From Lachnospiraceae bacterium (GTDB taxonomy: Bacteria > Bacillota > Clostridia > Lachnospirales > Lachnospiraceae), in assembly GCA_021770755.1 (NCBI GenBank), contig JAETQI010000007.1, positions 1 to 64,000 on the forward strand: 64,000 nt of DNA, in the 5' to 3' direction. This document shows positions 8,541 through 16,892 of this stretch, piece by piece. A program made the position numbers and the translations under genes. How positions within the stretch are numbered: the first letter of the stretch is position 1; each line of letters starts with the position of its first letter. The notes under the pieces are model-generated. The model was not told the origin of the DNA and searched no databases. It saw only the letters and a program-made list of their open reading frames with translations.

Positions 8541-11483
8541 TTATTTTTTGATTGATTCATCCATTTTCCGGTCCAGTTTTTCCTCAAAAATCTCCTCCGG
8601 AACAGGCTTGCTGTATCGATATCCCTGTGCCACATAGGCGCCGATCTCCATCATAAGCTCCGTGTCGTTCTCGTTCTCGACACCCTCGCACACGACCTGC
8701 GCGTCCAGATCCTGCGCCAGATTTACGATATTCTTCATGATCTTTACCTGCCGCACACGGTTCTCATTATTCATCAGGAACGATCTGTCGAGCTTGATGA
8801 CCGATGCCGGGATCTGTTCAAACACGCCAAGCGACGAGTAGCCTGAGCCAAAATCGTCGATCGAGAGCCGGATGCCCTTTTTGCGCAGGATCTCGACTGT
8901 CTCCTTCACCTTGTGCTGCTGGAGTTCTTCCACGACGAGCGTCTCCGTGATCTCAACCTCGATATATTCCTTGGGGATCTGATACTTGTCCATCACAGCC
9001 TCAAACTGCTCCGGGAAATTTTCCTTCGTGAAATGGATCCGTGAGAAATTGCAGGAGATCGGTACGACCCGTTTCCCCGCGTCCATGCGTCGCCGAAGCA
9101 GCTTACACGCGCATTCCATGACAAAGAAATCGATCTCCGTGATCCTTCCGGTCTGCTCAAAATACGGCACAAAATATCCCGGCGCCCTGATCGCGCCGTT
9201 GTCCGTCGGATCCTTGAAGCGCACGAGCGCCTCCGCGCCCACGATCTGCTCGCTTCTGATGTCTACCTTAGGCTGATAAAATGCCACAAAATCCTGCTCG
9301 ATATCGACAGACTCCAACAGCTTTTCCCTGTCATGATTCTCTTTTAACTGCACGCGCAGATTTTCATCATAGATCCGGATCTCATTGCTGTAGCTGTTTT
9401 TCAGCAGATCAGACGCCTGTATCGCATAGGAGATCGCCACCTGCATGTCATCGCTCCCCGGCGGGATACAGCACACACCCATCGTGATGGGCATCCGTAT
9501 GTCCGCCATTTCATAGATGCGCTGCGTGATCTTTTCCTCCAGATCCGCCAGCCTCGTCTCCAGCCTGGGCAGGCTGTCATACCGCACGAACAGCACGAAA
9601 TGATCCCCCTGGCTTCTGGCATACAGTTCCTTGTCGCTGTCAATGTTTTCCGCCAGCACACAGACCATCAGTTCCAGGATCTTCTGCCCCGCATGCCATC
9701 CATACAGTGTATTGTACCGCCTGAACTGGCAGATATCCATGTACGCCACCGCATATTTCTGATTTTTGTCCGCCGCAAGTCTCTGCTGCGCCCTGTATTT
9801 CAGATAGTTCAGGTTCCATATGTTGAGTTCCGCGTCCTTGTACATCAGCTTCTGGATCCGCCTGCTGTCGCGCAGCATGTGAAGCATCACGAGCACGATC
9901 ACGATTGCGGTCAATACCACGATCACGACGATCTGCACACTGTGCGCCCGGATAAAACTCTCCACACTGTTCTTGGCAAACAGATTATCCTTGAGCATGT
10001 AATCGTTCACCATCTTGTCGCTCACTTCGAGCAGTTCCTTGTTCAGAATGCCCAGCAGCGGGGAATCCGCATCGTCCTTCACCGCCATATAAATGATATG
10101 TGTGTCATTTAACACACTGCGGATCTCAAGCTTATTCAGCCGCAGATCCGATCCAAGCAGATACTCCGACAGATAACCGTCGCAGAACGCGGCGTCCGCC
10201 TCCTTCGCGTTTACGGCATAGAGGCATTCGAGCTGCGAGTCAAACGTCAGGATCTGCGCATCCTCGCTCACCAGGGAAGCGATATCTTCCCCGTCATCGC
10301 CATTTTTTACAGCAGCCAGAACTTTGATCTCATTTGCGGTGCTGTCCCGGTTCATGATGATCACGTGCGGCACCTTTGCGTATGCCTTCGTCACCGCGAT
10401 ACCGGAGTTTCTCATACTCTTGGGCGTGTCCCCGCAGTAATTGAGCAGATCGATCCTGCCGTCCGTCAGCGCCTGCTTCGCCTCGTCCATATTTTTCAGC
10501 TTGACATAGGTGAACGTCAGTCCGGTGAGCATGGACACCTCATCGAGAACCTGCTTTGCCAGACCGTGATAGGTACCCTCGTTCTCATAAGAAAACGGAT
10601 AGTAGCCGTCAAAATAACCGACGGTGATGTTCTTCTTTTTTTCGATATACGCCTTTTCGTCCTGCGACAGCAGGATCGTATGGTCCAGCCTGCTGTCATA
10701 ATATTTCGTGATCAGCTCATTCTCCAGATCCGGGCGTTTGATCTTGATATCCGCGATGCCCTGGTTCAATTCGCGCATCACCTCGTCATTTCCCTTGTAC
10801 GAGATATAGTAGATCGGCATCGGCGCAAAACGGCCAATGATCCGCTGTCCGTCCCGGATCTCTGTCAGGGAGTGCACCATCGCGTCGACCTGATGTTCTG
10901 CAAGTGCCGCCTGCAGCGCCGCGGTGTTGTCATACTCCTTTACGATCGGGTTGCGGATCCCATGGTCGGAAAGATATTCGTAAAATTCATCTTTTCTGAC
11001 ATATGTCTTCACGATCCCATACGTGATCCCCTCCATCGCACCGAAGTCCTCATAGGGAATGCTGCTCCCGCCGTTGACTGCGATCGTGCCAAATGTATAG
11101 CCGCTCGCGAGATTTGCATACTGATAGATCTCCGCCCTTTTGCTGGAAAATTGTGCGGAACCGACCAGGTCGACCTCTTTCTCCGCAAGGAGCTGCAGCG
11201 CATCATCCCAGCTATCGCACTCCACATACACGATCTCCCAGTTTACATAGTCGCAGAGTGTCTCCAGATACTCCACATCCATGCCGCCATAGCTTCCGTC
11301 CTCGTTCTTTTCATTGTAGCCATCCATTGGAAAAAATCCGACCTTCACCGCGCGCTTCTGCGCGCCGTGCACATGTGATATGCCGATCCCGCCTGCCAGG
11401 CTGCAGACACAGATGATGACCAGCATGACAGACACTGCCAGATTTGTCCAGACGTTCCTTCTTTTCCTTCGCTCATTGCACAT
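8541..11483 (-). CDS. Dual SBP-sensor, degenerate GGDEF plus EAL c-di-GMP phosphodiesterase
   Basis: About 980 residues. After an N-terminal signal anchor (about residues 13-37) come two extracellular solute-binding-protein family 3 domains (about 45-265 and 285-505; VGFFPMDGY and VGYFDGYYPFSY mark their starts), a transmembrane helix near 515-540, a GGDEF domain and an EAL domain. The GGDEF motif is degenerate (SQGDHF), so no cyclase activity is expected. EAL looks active: YQPKVD, EALVRF, NFSRIHF, EITET, DDFGSGYSSL, VIKLDRSF and CEGVEN supply the metal and catalytic residues. It likely lowers c-di-GMP in response to amino-acid-like ligands. The ATG at 11483 has GAGG 8 nt upstream; an ATG 6 nt earlier is too close to that site. 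Confidence 0.9.
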   Translation of the reverse strand: MCNERRKRRNVWTNLAVSVMLVIICVCSLAGGIGISHVHGAQKRAVKVGFFPMDGYNEKNEDGSYGGMDVEYLETLCDYVNWEIVYVECDSWDDALQLLAEKEVDLVGSAQFSSKRAEIYQYANLASGYTFGTIAVNGGSSIPYEDFGAMEGITYGIVKTYVRKDEFYEYLSDHGIRNPIVKEYDNTAALQAALAEHQVDAMVHSLTEIRDGQRIIGRFAPMPIYYISYKGNDEVMRELNQGIADIKIKRPDLENELITKYYDSRLDHTILLSQDEKAYIEKKKNITVGYFDGYYPFSYENEGTYHGLAKQVLDEVSMLTGLTFTYVKLKNMDEAKQALTDGRIDLLNYCGDTPKSMRNSGIAVTKAYAKVPHVIIMNRDSTANEIKVLAAVKNGDDGEDIASLVSEDAQILTFDSQLECLYAVNAKEADAAFCDGYLSEYLLGSDLRLNKLEIRSVLNDTHIIYMAVKDDADSPLLGILNKELLEVSDKMVNDYMLKDNLFAKNSVESFIRAHSVQIVVIVVLTAIVIVLVMLHMLRDSRRIQKLMYKDAELNIWNLNYLKYRAQQRLAADKNQKYAVAYMDICQFRRYNTLYGWHAGQKILELMVCVLAENIDSDKELYARSQGDHFVLFVRYDSLPRLETRLADLEEKITQRIYEMADIRMPITMGVCCIPPGSDDMQVAISYAIQASDLLKNSYSNEIRIYDENLRVQLKENHDREKLLESVDIEQDFVAFYQPKVDIRSEQIVGAEALVRFKDPTDNGAIRAPGYFVPYFEQTGRITEIDFFVMECACKLLRRRMDAGKRVVPISCNFSRIHFTKENFPEQFEAVMDKYQIPKEYIEVEITETLVVEELQQHKVKETVEILRKKGIRLSIDDFGSGYSSLGVFEQIPASVIKLDRSFLMNNENRVRQVKIMKNIVNLAQDLDAQVVCEGVENENDTELMMEIGAYVAQGYRYSKPVPEEIFEEKLDRKMDESIKK

Positions 11484-11531
11484 CGCCATTACCTCATCAC
11501 TTATGTGAGCAGTCTATATTGCATCACGCGG

Positions 11532-12929
11532 TCAGCACTGCCCGTTTCTCTTCTGTCCATTATAACACACTTCCCCCAAACCCACAACCTCACCGACAAC
11601 GATCACTGCCGGCGTCTGGATCTGAGCCTTTACTGCTTTTGCCGCAATATCCAGGAGCGTGCCCCGCACGATCGCGGCATCGGCGTCAAAACCGCCATGG
11701 ATCACCGCCGCCGGCGTGAGCGCATCCTTTCCTGCCTGTATCAGCGCCGCTGTGATCTCTGCCAGACGCGCATACCCCATCAGAAACACAAGCGTCCCTT
11801 CCAGACGGGCAAACTGCGAAAGGTCAATAGCCTTTCCGGCGGCAGTATGCCCTGTGATCACGTGAAAGCTCCTGCTGACCTCCCTGTGCGTCACCGGTAT
11901 GCCCGCTAATGCCGGAACCGCGATGCAGGACGTGATCCCCGGAATGTACGATACCTCGATCCCCGCCGCGCGCAGCGCCGCCATCTCCTCCATGCCCCTG
12001 CCAAACACAAACGGATCCCCGCCCTTTAAGCGGACTACCAGACCGCCCTCCCGCGCCTTCCGGATCAGCAGTTCATTGATCTGCTCCTGCCCCATGCTGT
12101 GCTTTCCGCTCCTCTTACCCACGTAGACCCGCTCACAGCTCTCCGAAGCGTGATCCAGAAGTCTCTGGTCGATCAGGTCGTCATAGACCAGGACCCTTGC
12201 ACGCCGTATCGCGCGAAGCCCCCGCAATGTGATCAGATCGTAGCTGCCGCAGCCTGCCCCGGCGATCAGCACTCCCTCTGGGGCCTTTGCATACTCCTGC
12301 TGCCCGTCTTCCCTATAATCCGCAAGACGCCGCATCGTCTCCTGCCCGTCAAACACCGCGCCCCTGTCCATACAAATTCCTGCCATATCCCTCAGAAACG
12401 CCGCACGCTGTCCGCGATCCGCGATCTGTTCCTTTGCCAGCGCCCTCAGCCTGTCCAGATAGTCCAAGATCTCCTCCATATCCGCCGGTATCAGGGACGC
12501 GATCTGACTTCGGAGCGATGCCGCCATCTCCGGGCTTGCACCCTCCGTCGATATCCCGATGCTGAGCTTTCCCGCCTTCACGAGCGACGGAAAGATGAAA
12601 CTGCACGCCTCCCTGTCATCCACAACATTGACAGGAATCCCCTTTTCCTGACATAGTCTTCCGATCCAGGCGTTCACGTCTCTGTCGTCGGACGCGGCGA
12701 TGACAAAATCCATCCCTGCCAGATCCTCCGGCTCAAACGCTCTCTTTATGACACGAATGTCATTCTCCAGGACAAACTGCTCCAGCGCCTGCGATATCGC
12801 GGGCGCCACGATGGTCAGCGCTGCCTTGTACGGCAGCAGCTTCTGCAGTTTGTGGAGCGCGACCCTGCCGCCGCCCGCGATCAGTCCGCCCTTTCCCCCG
12901 ATATCCACAAAAAAAGGAAAATATCCCAT
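11532..12929 (-). CDS. Fused precorrin-2 dehydrogenase / uroporphyrinogen-III C-methyltransferase
   Basis: 465 residues combining two siroheme enzymes. The N-terminal ~200 residues are a CysG-B/Met8-type NAD-dependent dehydrogenase/ferrochelatase (VDIGGKGGLIAGGGRVA, FVIAASDDRDVN, SIGISTEGASPEMA). The C-terminal ~240 residues are a SAM-dependent tetrapyrrole methylase: a variant first motif GAGCGSYDLITLRG, YDDLID, VRLKGGDPFVFGRG, and YIPGITS. The order (dehydrogenase then methylase) is that of CysG, though the protein comes from a separate clostridial lineage. It would make sirohydrochlorin or siroheme from uroporphyrinogen III. The start at 12929 has AGGAGG 9 nt upstream. No other heme or cobalamin genes are nearby, and the stop is 48 nt before the next reading frame. 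Confidence 0.9.
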   Translation of the reverse strand: MGYFPFFVDIGGKGGLIAGGGRVALHKLQKLLPYKAALTIVAPAISQALEQFVLENDIRVIKRAFEPEDLAGMDFVIAASDDRDVNAWIGRLCQEKGIPVNVVDDREACSFIFPSLVKAGKLSIGISTEGASPEMAASLRSQIASLIPADMEEILDYLDRLRALAKEQIADRGQRAAFLRDMAGICMDRGAVFDGQETMRRLADYREDGQQEYAKAPEGVLIAGAGCGSYDLITLRGLRAIRRARVLVYDDLIDQRLLDHASESCERVYVGKRSGKHSMGQEQINELLIRKAREGGLVVRLKGGDPFVFGRGMEEMAALRAAGIEVSYIPGITSCIAVPALAGIPVTHREVSRSFHVITGHTAAGKAIDLSQFARLEGTLVFLMGYARLAEITAALIQAGKDALTPAAVIHGGFDADAAIVRGTLLDIAAKAVKAQIQTPAVIVVGEVVGLGEVCYNGQKRNGQC

Positions 12930-12960
12930 CTTACCGTCCTCCTGTTTCCGCAATAGATGA

Positions 12961-13731
12961 TCATGCCTTAACCTTAAAGACAAGCTCCAACACGGCATAG
13001 ATCACTGGCTGATGCAGCATGTAGATCACAAGAGAATGTTTTCCAAGCCACTCGACTGGTCTTAACAGACTGTTCTCTAAAAAACGCATGATCTTTTTAC
13101 CGCCCAAGACCCGCCATGCAAAATACCCCGCCATGAACAGAAATCCCCATGGCAGCAATGAAAAATAATCTGTCGAATAAAAATCTCTACCGGGAAATCC
13201 GAGATAAGCAGATAACAGACCACGATACAGCGCAGATGGAAACCTGACAATATTCCACTTCTCAAATCCCAGATACCCTTGATTGACATTTCTGGTCAAC
13301 AAAAACAACCCCGCGCTGACCGCCAGTCCCGCGATCGCCGGAAGCCTGCGCAACCATCTGTCGAGCACGCCCATCAGCAGCATACACGAGCCGATGAGCG
13401 TCAGCACGCCAAAGACGACCCTGTTCTGCGGCATGACAGCCAGTGTCGCCAGCGTGATCACCGCGCCGCTCAAAAAGACGGTAACACCCCGCTTCCAGAC
13501 ATGGCTGCCAAGCTGCCAGCAAAAACCTGACAGAAAGATGAACGTCCAGCAGATCCCCTGCTGCCAGATATACGCGCCCTCCGACCTGTACCAGCGCCAG
13601 TCGGCCTGATACAGATAGACCAGATCCCACGCCGCATGATATGCGATCATATTCAACAGTGCGATGCCGCGGACGCCATCGAGCTTTTCGTACCGCTTTT
13701 TATCTGTATTACATCTGTTATTCTTATCCAT
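12961..13731 (-). CDS. HGSNAT-like (DUF1624) membrane protein
   Basis: 256 residues, mostly hydrophobic, with about seven predicted membrane segments. The N-terminal motif KLDGVRGIALLNMIAYHAAWD is characteristic of the heparan-alpha-glucosaminide N-acetyltransferase catalytic-domain family (PF07786), including the active-site-region His. The C-terminal SLVIYMLHQPVIYAV also fits this acyltransferase superfamily. Bacterial members probably acylate a surface glycan or lipid at the cytoplasmic membrane; the real substrate is unknown. It is 31 nt upstream of the siroheme gene on the same strand and may be co-transcribed. The 195-nt stretch between it and the divergent recombinase is AT-rich and holds the two facing promoters by position, but I cannot fix them. 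Confidence 0.82.
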   Translation of the reverse strand: MDKNNRCNTDKKRYEKLDGVRGIALLNMIAYHAAWDLVYLYQADWRWYRSEGAYIWQQGICWTFIFLSGFCWQLGSHVWKRGVTVFLSGAVITLATLAVMPQNRVVFGVLTLIGSCMLLMGVLDRWLRRLPAIAGLAVSAGLFLLTRNVNQGYLGFEKWNIVRFPSALYRGLLSAYLGFPGRDFYSTDYFSLLPWGFLFMAGYFAWRVLGGKKIMRFLENSLLRPVEWLGKHSLVIYMLHQPVIYAVLELVFKVKA

Positions 13732-13926
13732 ATATGTACCTCTGTTTATCCGAAAATGATCCGTCTGTCTCTACTATATACCAATATCGCCTTTTGCACA
13801 ATAACTTTGATTTTTAACAGCAACATCCTATATTACAATAAATCTATCAATGCACTCATGATCGCTGACGCACACACTGTCCGGATCATGGGATCTTGAT
13901 AATACATTTGTACAAAGGAGAAAACT

Positions 13927-15051
13927 ATGGGAAGACATGGAGAAAACATCAGACGCCGAAAAAACGATGGCAGATGGGAAGGACGGTACAAAGTGTACCA
14001 TGAAGAAAAGGACGGATATGTATACCGTTCCGTATACGGCCACACCTATGCCGAGGTCCGGGAGAAGCTCACGCGAAAGCAACTAGCCGCCCAAAGGTTC
14101 CTTGGCAGCGGTCCGGTCGGGCTGGACAGCACCGCCTTGTTTTCACAGGCAGCCAGCGAATGGCTCGGACTGATCAGGGAAAAATGCAAATACTCAACTT
14201 ATGTGAAATATGACACGGTCTACCGGACGCACCTCGCCGGTCTTCTGGGCGATTGTCCGCTGATCGATGTATCGGATACCCGGCTGCAGGCGGAGATCCC
14301 TGACAATCTGTCAGAGAACACGCAAAAGAGCATTTACAGCGTTGCAAATCAGATACTGCGCTATGTGAACAACCAATACAGGATCAGTGTCCCTGTCCTG
14401 GAAAGATTATCCAGCCGCACAGAAAAAAAATCGATCGAAATCCTTTCTGTGGCAGAGCAGGCAAAACTTTTTCACTGCATCTACACGAACATGGACAAAT
14501 ACAAGATCGCGATCTCCCTCTCGCTGCATCTCGGGCTGCGCCTGGGTGAGATCTGCGCCCTGAAATGGACAGACCTCGACAACGAAAACCTGATCATGAC
14601 GATCAACCACACTGTCCAGCGGATCACTGCAGCCGACCTGGAAGACGAGGACGCCAGAACAAACCTTCTAGAGAGCGATCCCAAGAGCGACTGCTCCAAA
14701 CGGATCATTCCCATAACCTGCGAGATCCTGCATATGCTTGACCAGATCCATGACGACCAGCCGTATATTTTCGGCGGAACCAAACCGCTCGAACCAAGAA
14801 CCATGCAGTATCAGTTTAAAAGGGTCTTAAGGGAGGCTGCGATCTCCGAACGGAATTTTCACATACTGCGCCACACATTTGCGACAAACTGTGTGGAGAA
14901 AGGGATCGACGTAAAGAGCCTCAGCGAGATCTTAGGGCACTCCGATGTCAGAATCACGCTAAACCGCTATGTACATCCAACCATGGACGCCAAGCGGCTG
15001 CAGCTACAGCAGCTAGTCCATTTCTATAGTCAGATCCTAAAAGCCGAATAG
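13927..15051 (+). CDS. Tyrosine recombinase / integrase
   Basis: 374 residues. The N-terminal ~60 residues resemble the arm-type DNA-binding domain of Tn916/phage integrases (basic, DGRWEGRYKV), followed by a SAM-like core-binding domain and the catalytic domain. All catalytic positions are visible: Arg in GLRLGEICALKW, the H-x-x-R box HILRHTFATNC, His in LGHSDV and Tyr in LNRYVHP. AAAGGAG precedes the ATG. It is the only + strand gene in the first 24 kb and has no excisionase, relaxase, cargo or recognisable attachment sites beside it. It may be a remnant of an integrated element or a dedicated chromosomal recombinase. Enzyme class is firm; its target is unknown. Confidence 0.92.
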   Translation: MGRHGENIRRRKNDGRWEGRYKVYHEEKDGYVYRSVYGHTYAEVREKLTRKQLAAQRFLGSGPVGLDSTALFSQAASEWLGLIREKCKYSTYVKYDTVYRTHLAGLLGDCPLIDVSDTRLQAEIPDNLSENTQKSIYSVANQILRYVNNQYRISVPVLERLSSRTEKKSIEILSVAEQAKLFHCIYTNMDKYKIAISLSLHLGLRLGEICALKWTDLDNENLIMTINHTVQRITAADLEDEDARTNLLESDPKSDCSKRIIPITCEILHMLDQIHDDQPYIFGGTKPLEPRTMQYQFKRVLREAAISERNFHILRHTFATNCVEKGIDVKSLSEILGHSDVRITLNRYVHPTMDAKRLQLQQLVHFYSQILKAE

Positions 15052-15058
15052 GCAACAC

Positions 15059-15094
15059 CGGGCACCTGGCAGACACGCTTCCTCTGGGTGCCCG
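15059..15094. terminator. Convergent intergenic hairpin
   Basis: CGGGCACC (15059-15066) pairs perfectly with GGTGCCCG (15087-15094) around a 20-nt loop. It fills the gap between the recombinase stop and the stop of the facing dehydrogenase gene. The T tract is short on the + side, so it is a probable bidirectional terminator of moderate strength. Confidence 0.6.
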
Positions 15095-15095
15095 T

Positions 15096-16163
15096 TTACA
15101 TGGAGACGCCTGTCTCCGCCATCACCTTGACATACTCCTGTGTCTTGTCCCGCATGACCAGCAGTCCCTGCTCCAGCGTATCCAGCGAAAGGCAGTGTGT
15201 GATGCACTGCTCCGGACGGATCCTTTCCCTCTGCAGCCTGTCGAGTACGTAGTTCCAGTCGTCCTCCCCATCATGCATGAACGAGGAGTTCCAGCTTCCC
15301 CGGACGGTCAACTGGTCGCGCAGGATCTTCCAATAAATACTTTTCTCCAGCATCATATCCGAAGCCGGATTGCCGACAAGCTGGACAGTCCCGTTTGGCG
15401 CCGTGCCCATGACCGCGACTGCGACTGTCTCATTCTTCCCCACACATTCAAAGAAAACATCGACGCCGGCACCGTCTGTCTGCGCCATCAGCCATTCGTG
15501 CACGCCGCCGCACTTGTTGTCATAAAAGCGTGCCCTGTCAATGCCAAGCTTTGCAGCCGTCCTCCGCTGGAAGTCTTTATTTCCGATCACATACAGATCC
15601 GAATACCCCGCCTCGGTCAAAAACATCGTAAGCAGTATGCCGATCGTGCCGAATCCGCAGACCGCGATCGACCTGCCCCGGTCCGCGTCAGCCCGGAGCG
15701 CCTCCCGCATCGCGTGAACCGCCACCGCCATCGGCTCCATCATCGCCGCCTGTCTGTACGTCACATTCTCCGGCAGCCTGATCAGGTTCCACGCCGGCAC
15801 TGCGGCATACTCCGCAAACCCGCCATCCCTGCGCGATCCAAGATAACTGTAGCTGCGGCACAGCTCATAATGCCGCCCCTGACACGGGATGCAGTCCATG
15901 CAGGGTATCAGCGGAAAGATCCCGACGCGCTGATCCTGCCATCCTTTATCCACGTTTTTCCCCAGCGAAACGACCTGCCCCGCAAACTCATGTCCCGGTA
16001 TCAGCGGGTGGACATGCGCACCCGTCCGGTAGATCCTCGGGATATCCGAGCCGCAGATCCCTGCCGCCTTCACCGAGACGATCACTTCGTTTTCCGCCGG
16101 TTCCGGTCTGTCTGTATCCTCAAAACGGATCTCTCCGATATCACGCAATACCCATGCCTTCAT
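15096..16163 (-). CDS. Zinc-dependent polyol (phosphate) dehydrogenase, GatD/TarJ-like
   Basis: 355 residues of the medium-chain dehydrogenase family. Catalytic zinc ligands are in GICGSD and PGHEF, and the structural zinc site has four Cys in CMDCIPCQGRHYELC. The Rossmann fold lies after VCGFGTIGILL. The sequence is closest in style to galactitol-1-phosphate 5-dehydrogenases and other sugar alcohol dehydrogenases. It is the last gene of a minus-strand unit after an IspD/TarI-like cytidylyltransferase (31-nt gap). That pairing suggests it reduces ribulose-5-phosphate (or a similar ketose phosphate) to the polyol phosphate that the cytidylyltransferase then activates. The family is firm; the substrate is inferred only from the neighbour. 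Confidence 0.8.
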   Translation of the reverse strand: MKAWVLRDIGEIRFEDTDRPEPAENEVIVSVKAAGICGSDIPRIYRTGAHVHPLIPGHEFAGQVVSLGKNVDKGWQDQRVGIFPLIPCMDCIPCQGRHYELCRSYSYLGSRRDGGFAEYAAVPAWNLIRLPENVTYRQAAMMEPMAVAVHAMREALRADADRGRSIAVCGFGTIGILLTMFLTEAGYSDLYVIGNKDFQRRTAAKLGIDRARFYDNKCGGVHEWLMAQTDGAGVDVFFECVGKNETVAVAVMGTAPNGTVQLVGNPASDMMLEKSIYWKILRDQLTVRGSWNSSFMHDGEDDWNYVLDRLQRERIRPEQCITHCLSLDTLEQGLLVMRDKTQEYVKVMAETGVSM

Positions 16164-16194
16164 AGTTCGTATCTGCCCTTTCTGATTTCATCGT

Positions 16195-16890
16195 TCACTC
16201 TGCCGCGATCAGCCTGCGGAAACGCTCCAGATCATTTCTTGTCGTGATCTTGATGTTGCCCTCATCGCCGGGGATCATGGCGATATCCATGCCAGCCATG
16301 ACCGCCGGCTCCGTGGAACCGTTGATCTGCCTGATCCGTTCCGGAAAGAGCCGCCAATTCGCCTCATAGTACGGTCCGATCCGAAATGCCTCCGGCGCCT
16401 GTCCCGCATAGATCTCGGTCCGGTCAAGCAATGCGCTGACAGTCTTGCCGTCGACGCTTTTGTACACGGTGTCCTTCATGGGCAGCACCGGCATGACGCC
16501 GTCATGTCCCTCCATCGCGTTCACACAGTCCGTGATCATCCGCTCCGAGAGCAGCGGCCGCGCCGCGTCGTGAACCAACACGATACCCAGATCATCCGCA
16601 TACATTTTGATGTCCGCCAGTCCGTGACAGATGGACATCTGGCGGTTCTCGCCCGGAAGCGAGAAACCGCGGAATTTCCCGCCGACATCATACTTTTCCA
16701 GCCAGCCTTTGATCTGCTCCTGCCACTCCCGCGCCGCCACGATCTGTATCGCATCGATCCCGGCATGGCAGGACAGCCGCTCCATACAATAAGAAATGAC
16801 CGGTCTGCCATTTACTTCGATATACTGTTTGGGAATGTCCGCGCCCAGACGGACACCGCTTCCCCCCGATAAGATCAGTGCAACTGTCAT
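16195..16890 (-). CDS. IspD/TarI-family cytidylyltransferase
   Basis: 231 residues. The N-terminal nucleotide-binding motif SGGSGVRLGADIPKQY, the VHDAARPLL segment and the Lys-Asp-Thr motif MKDTVY define the family of 2-C-methyl-D-erythritol 4-phosphate and D-ribitol-5-phosphate cytidylyltransferases. The two activities are hard to separate by eye. No ispF neighbours it, and a polyol dehydrogenase follows directly, the usual TarI-TarJ arrangement for making CDP-ribitol for wall polymers. It starts 3 nt from the Na/Pi transporter stop, with AAAGGA 8 nt upstream of the ATG, so it is co-transcribed with it. CDP-polyol synthesis is my preferred reading; true IspD is the alternative. Confidence 0.8.
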   Translation of the reverse strand: MTVALILSGGSGVRLGADIPKQYIEVNGRPVISYCMERLSCHAGIDAIQIVAAREWQEQIKGWLEKYDVGGKFRGFSLPGENRQMSICHGLADIKMYADDLGIVLVHDAARPLLSERMITDCVNAMEGHDGVMPVLPMKDTVYKSVDGKTVSALLDRTEIYAGQAPEAFRIGPYYEANWRLFPERIRQINGSTEPAVMAGMDIAMIPGDEGNIKITTRNDLERFRRLIAAE

Positions 16891-16892
16891 GC

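Noticed and set aside
10365-11378. 337-codon frame antisense to the GGDEF-EAL gene
   Set aside because: No domain, no ribosome binding site, lies wholly within the coding region of a well-supported protein.
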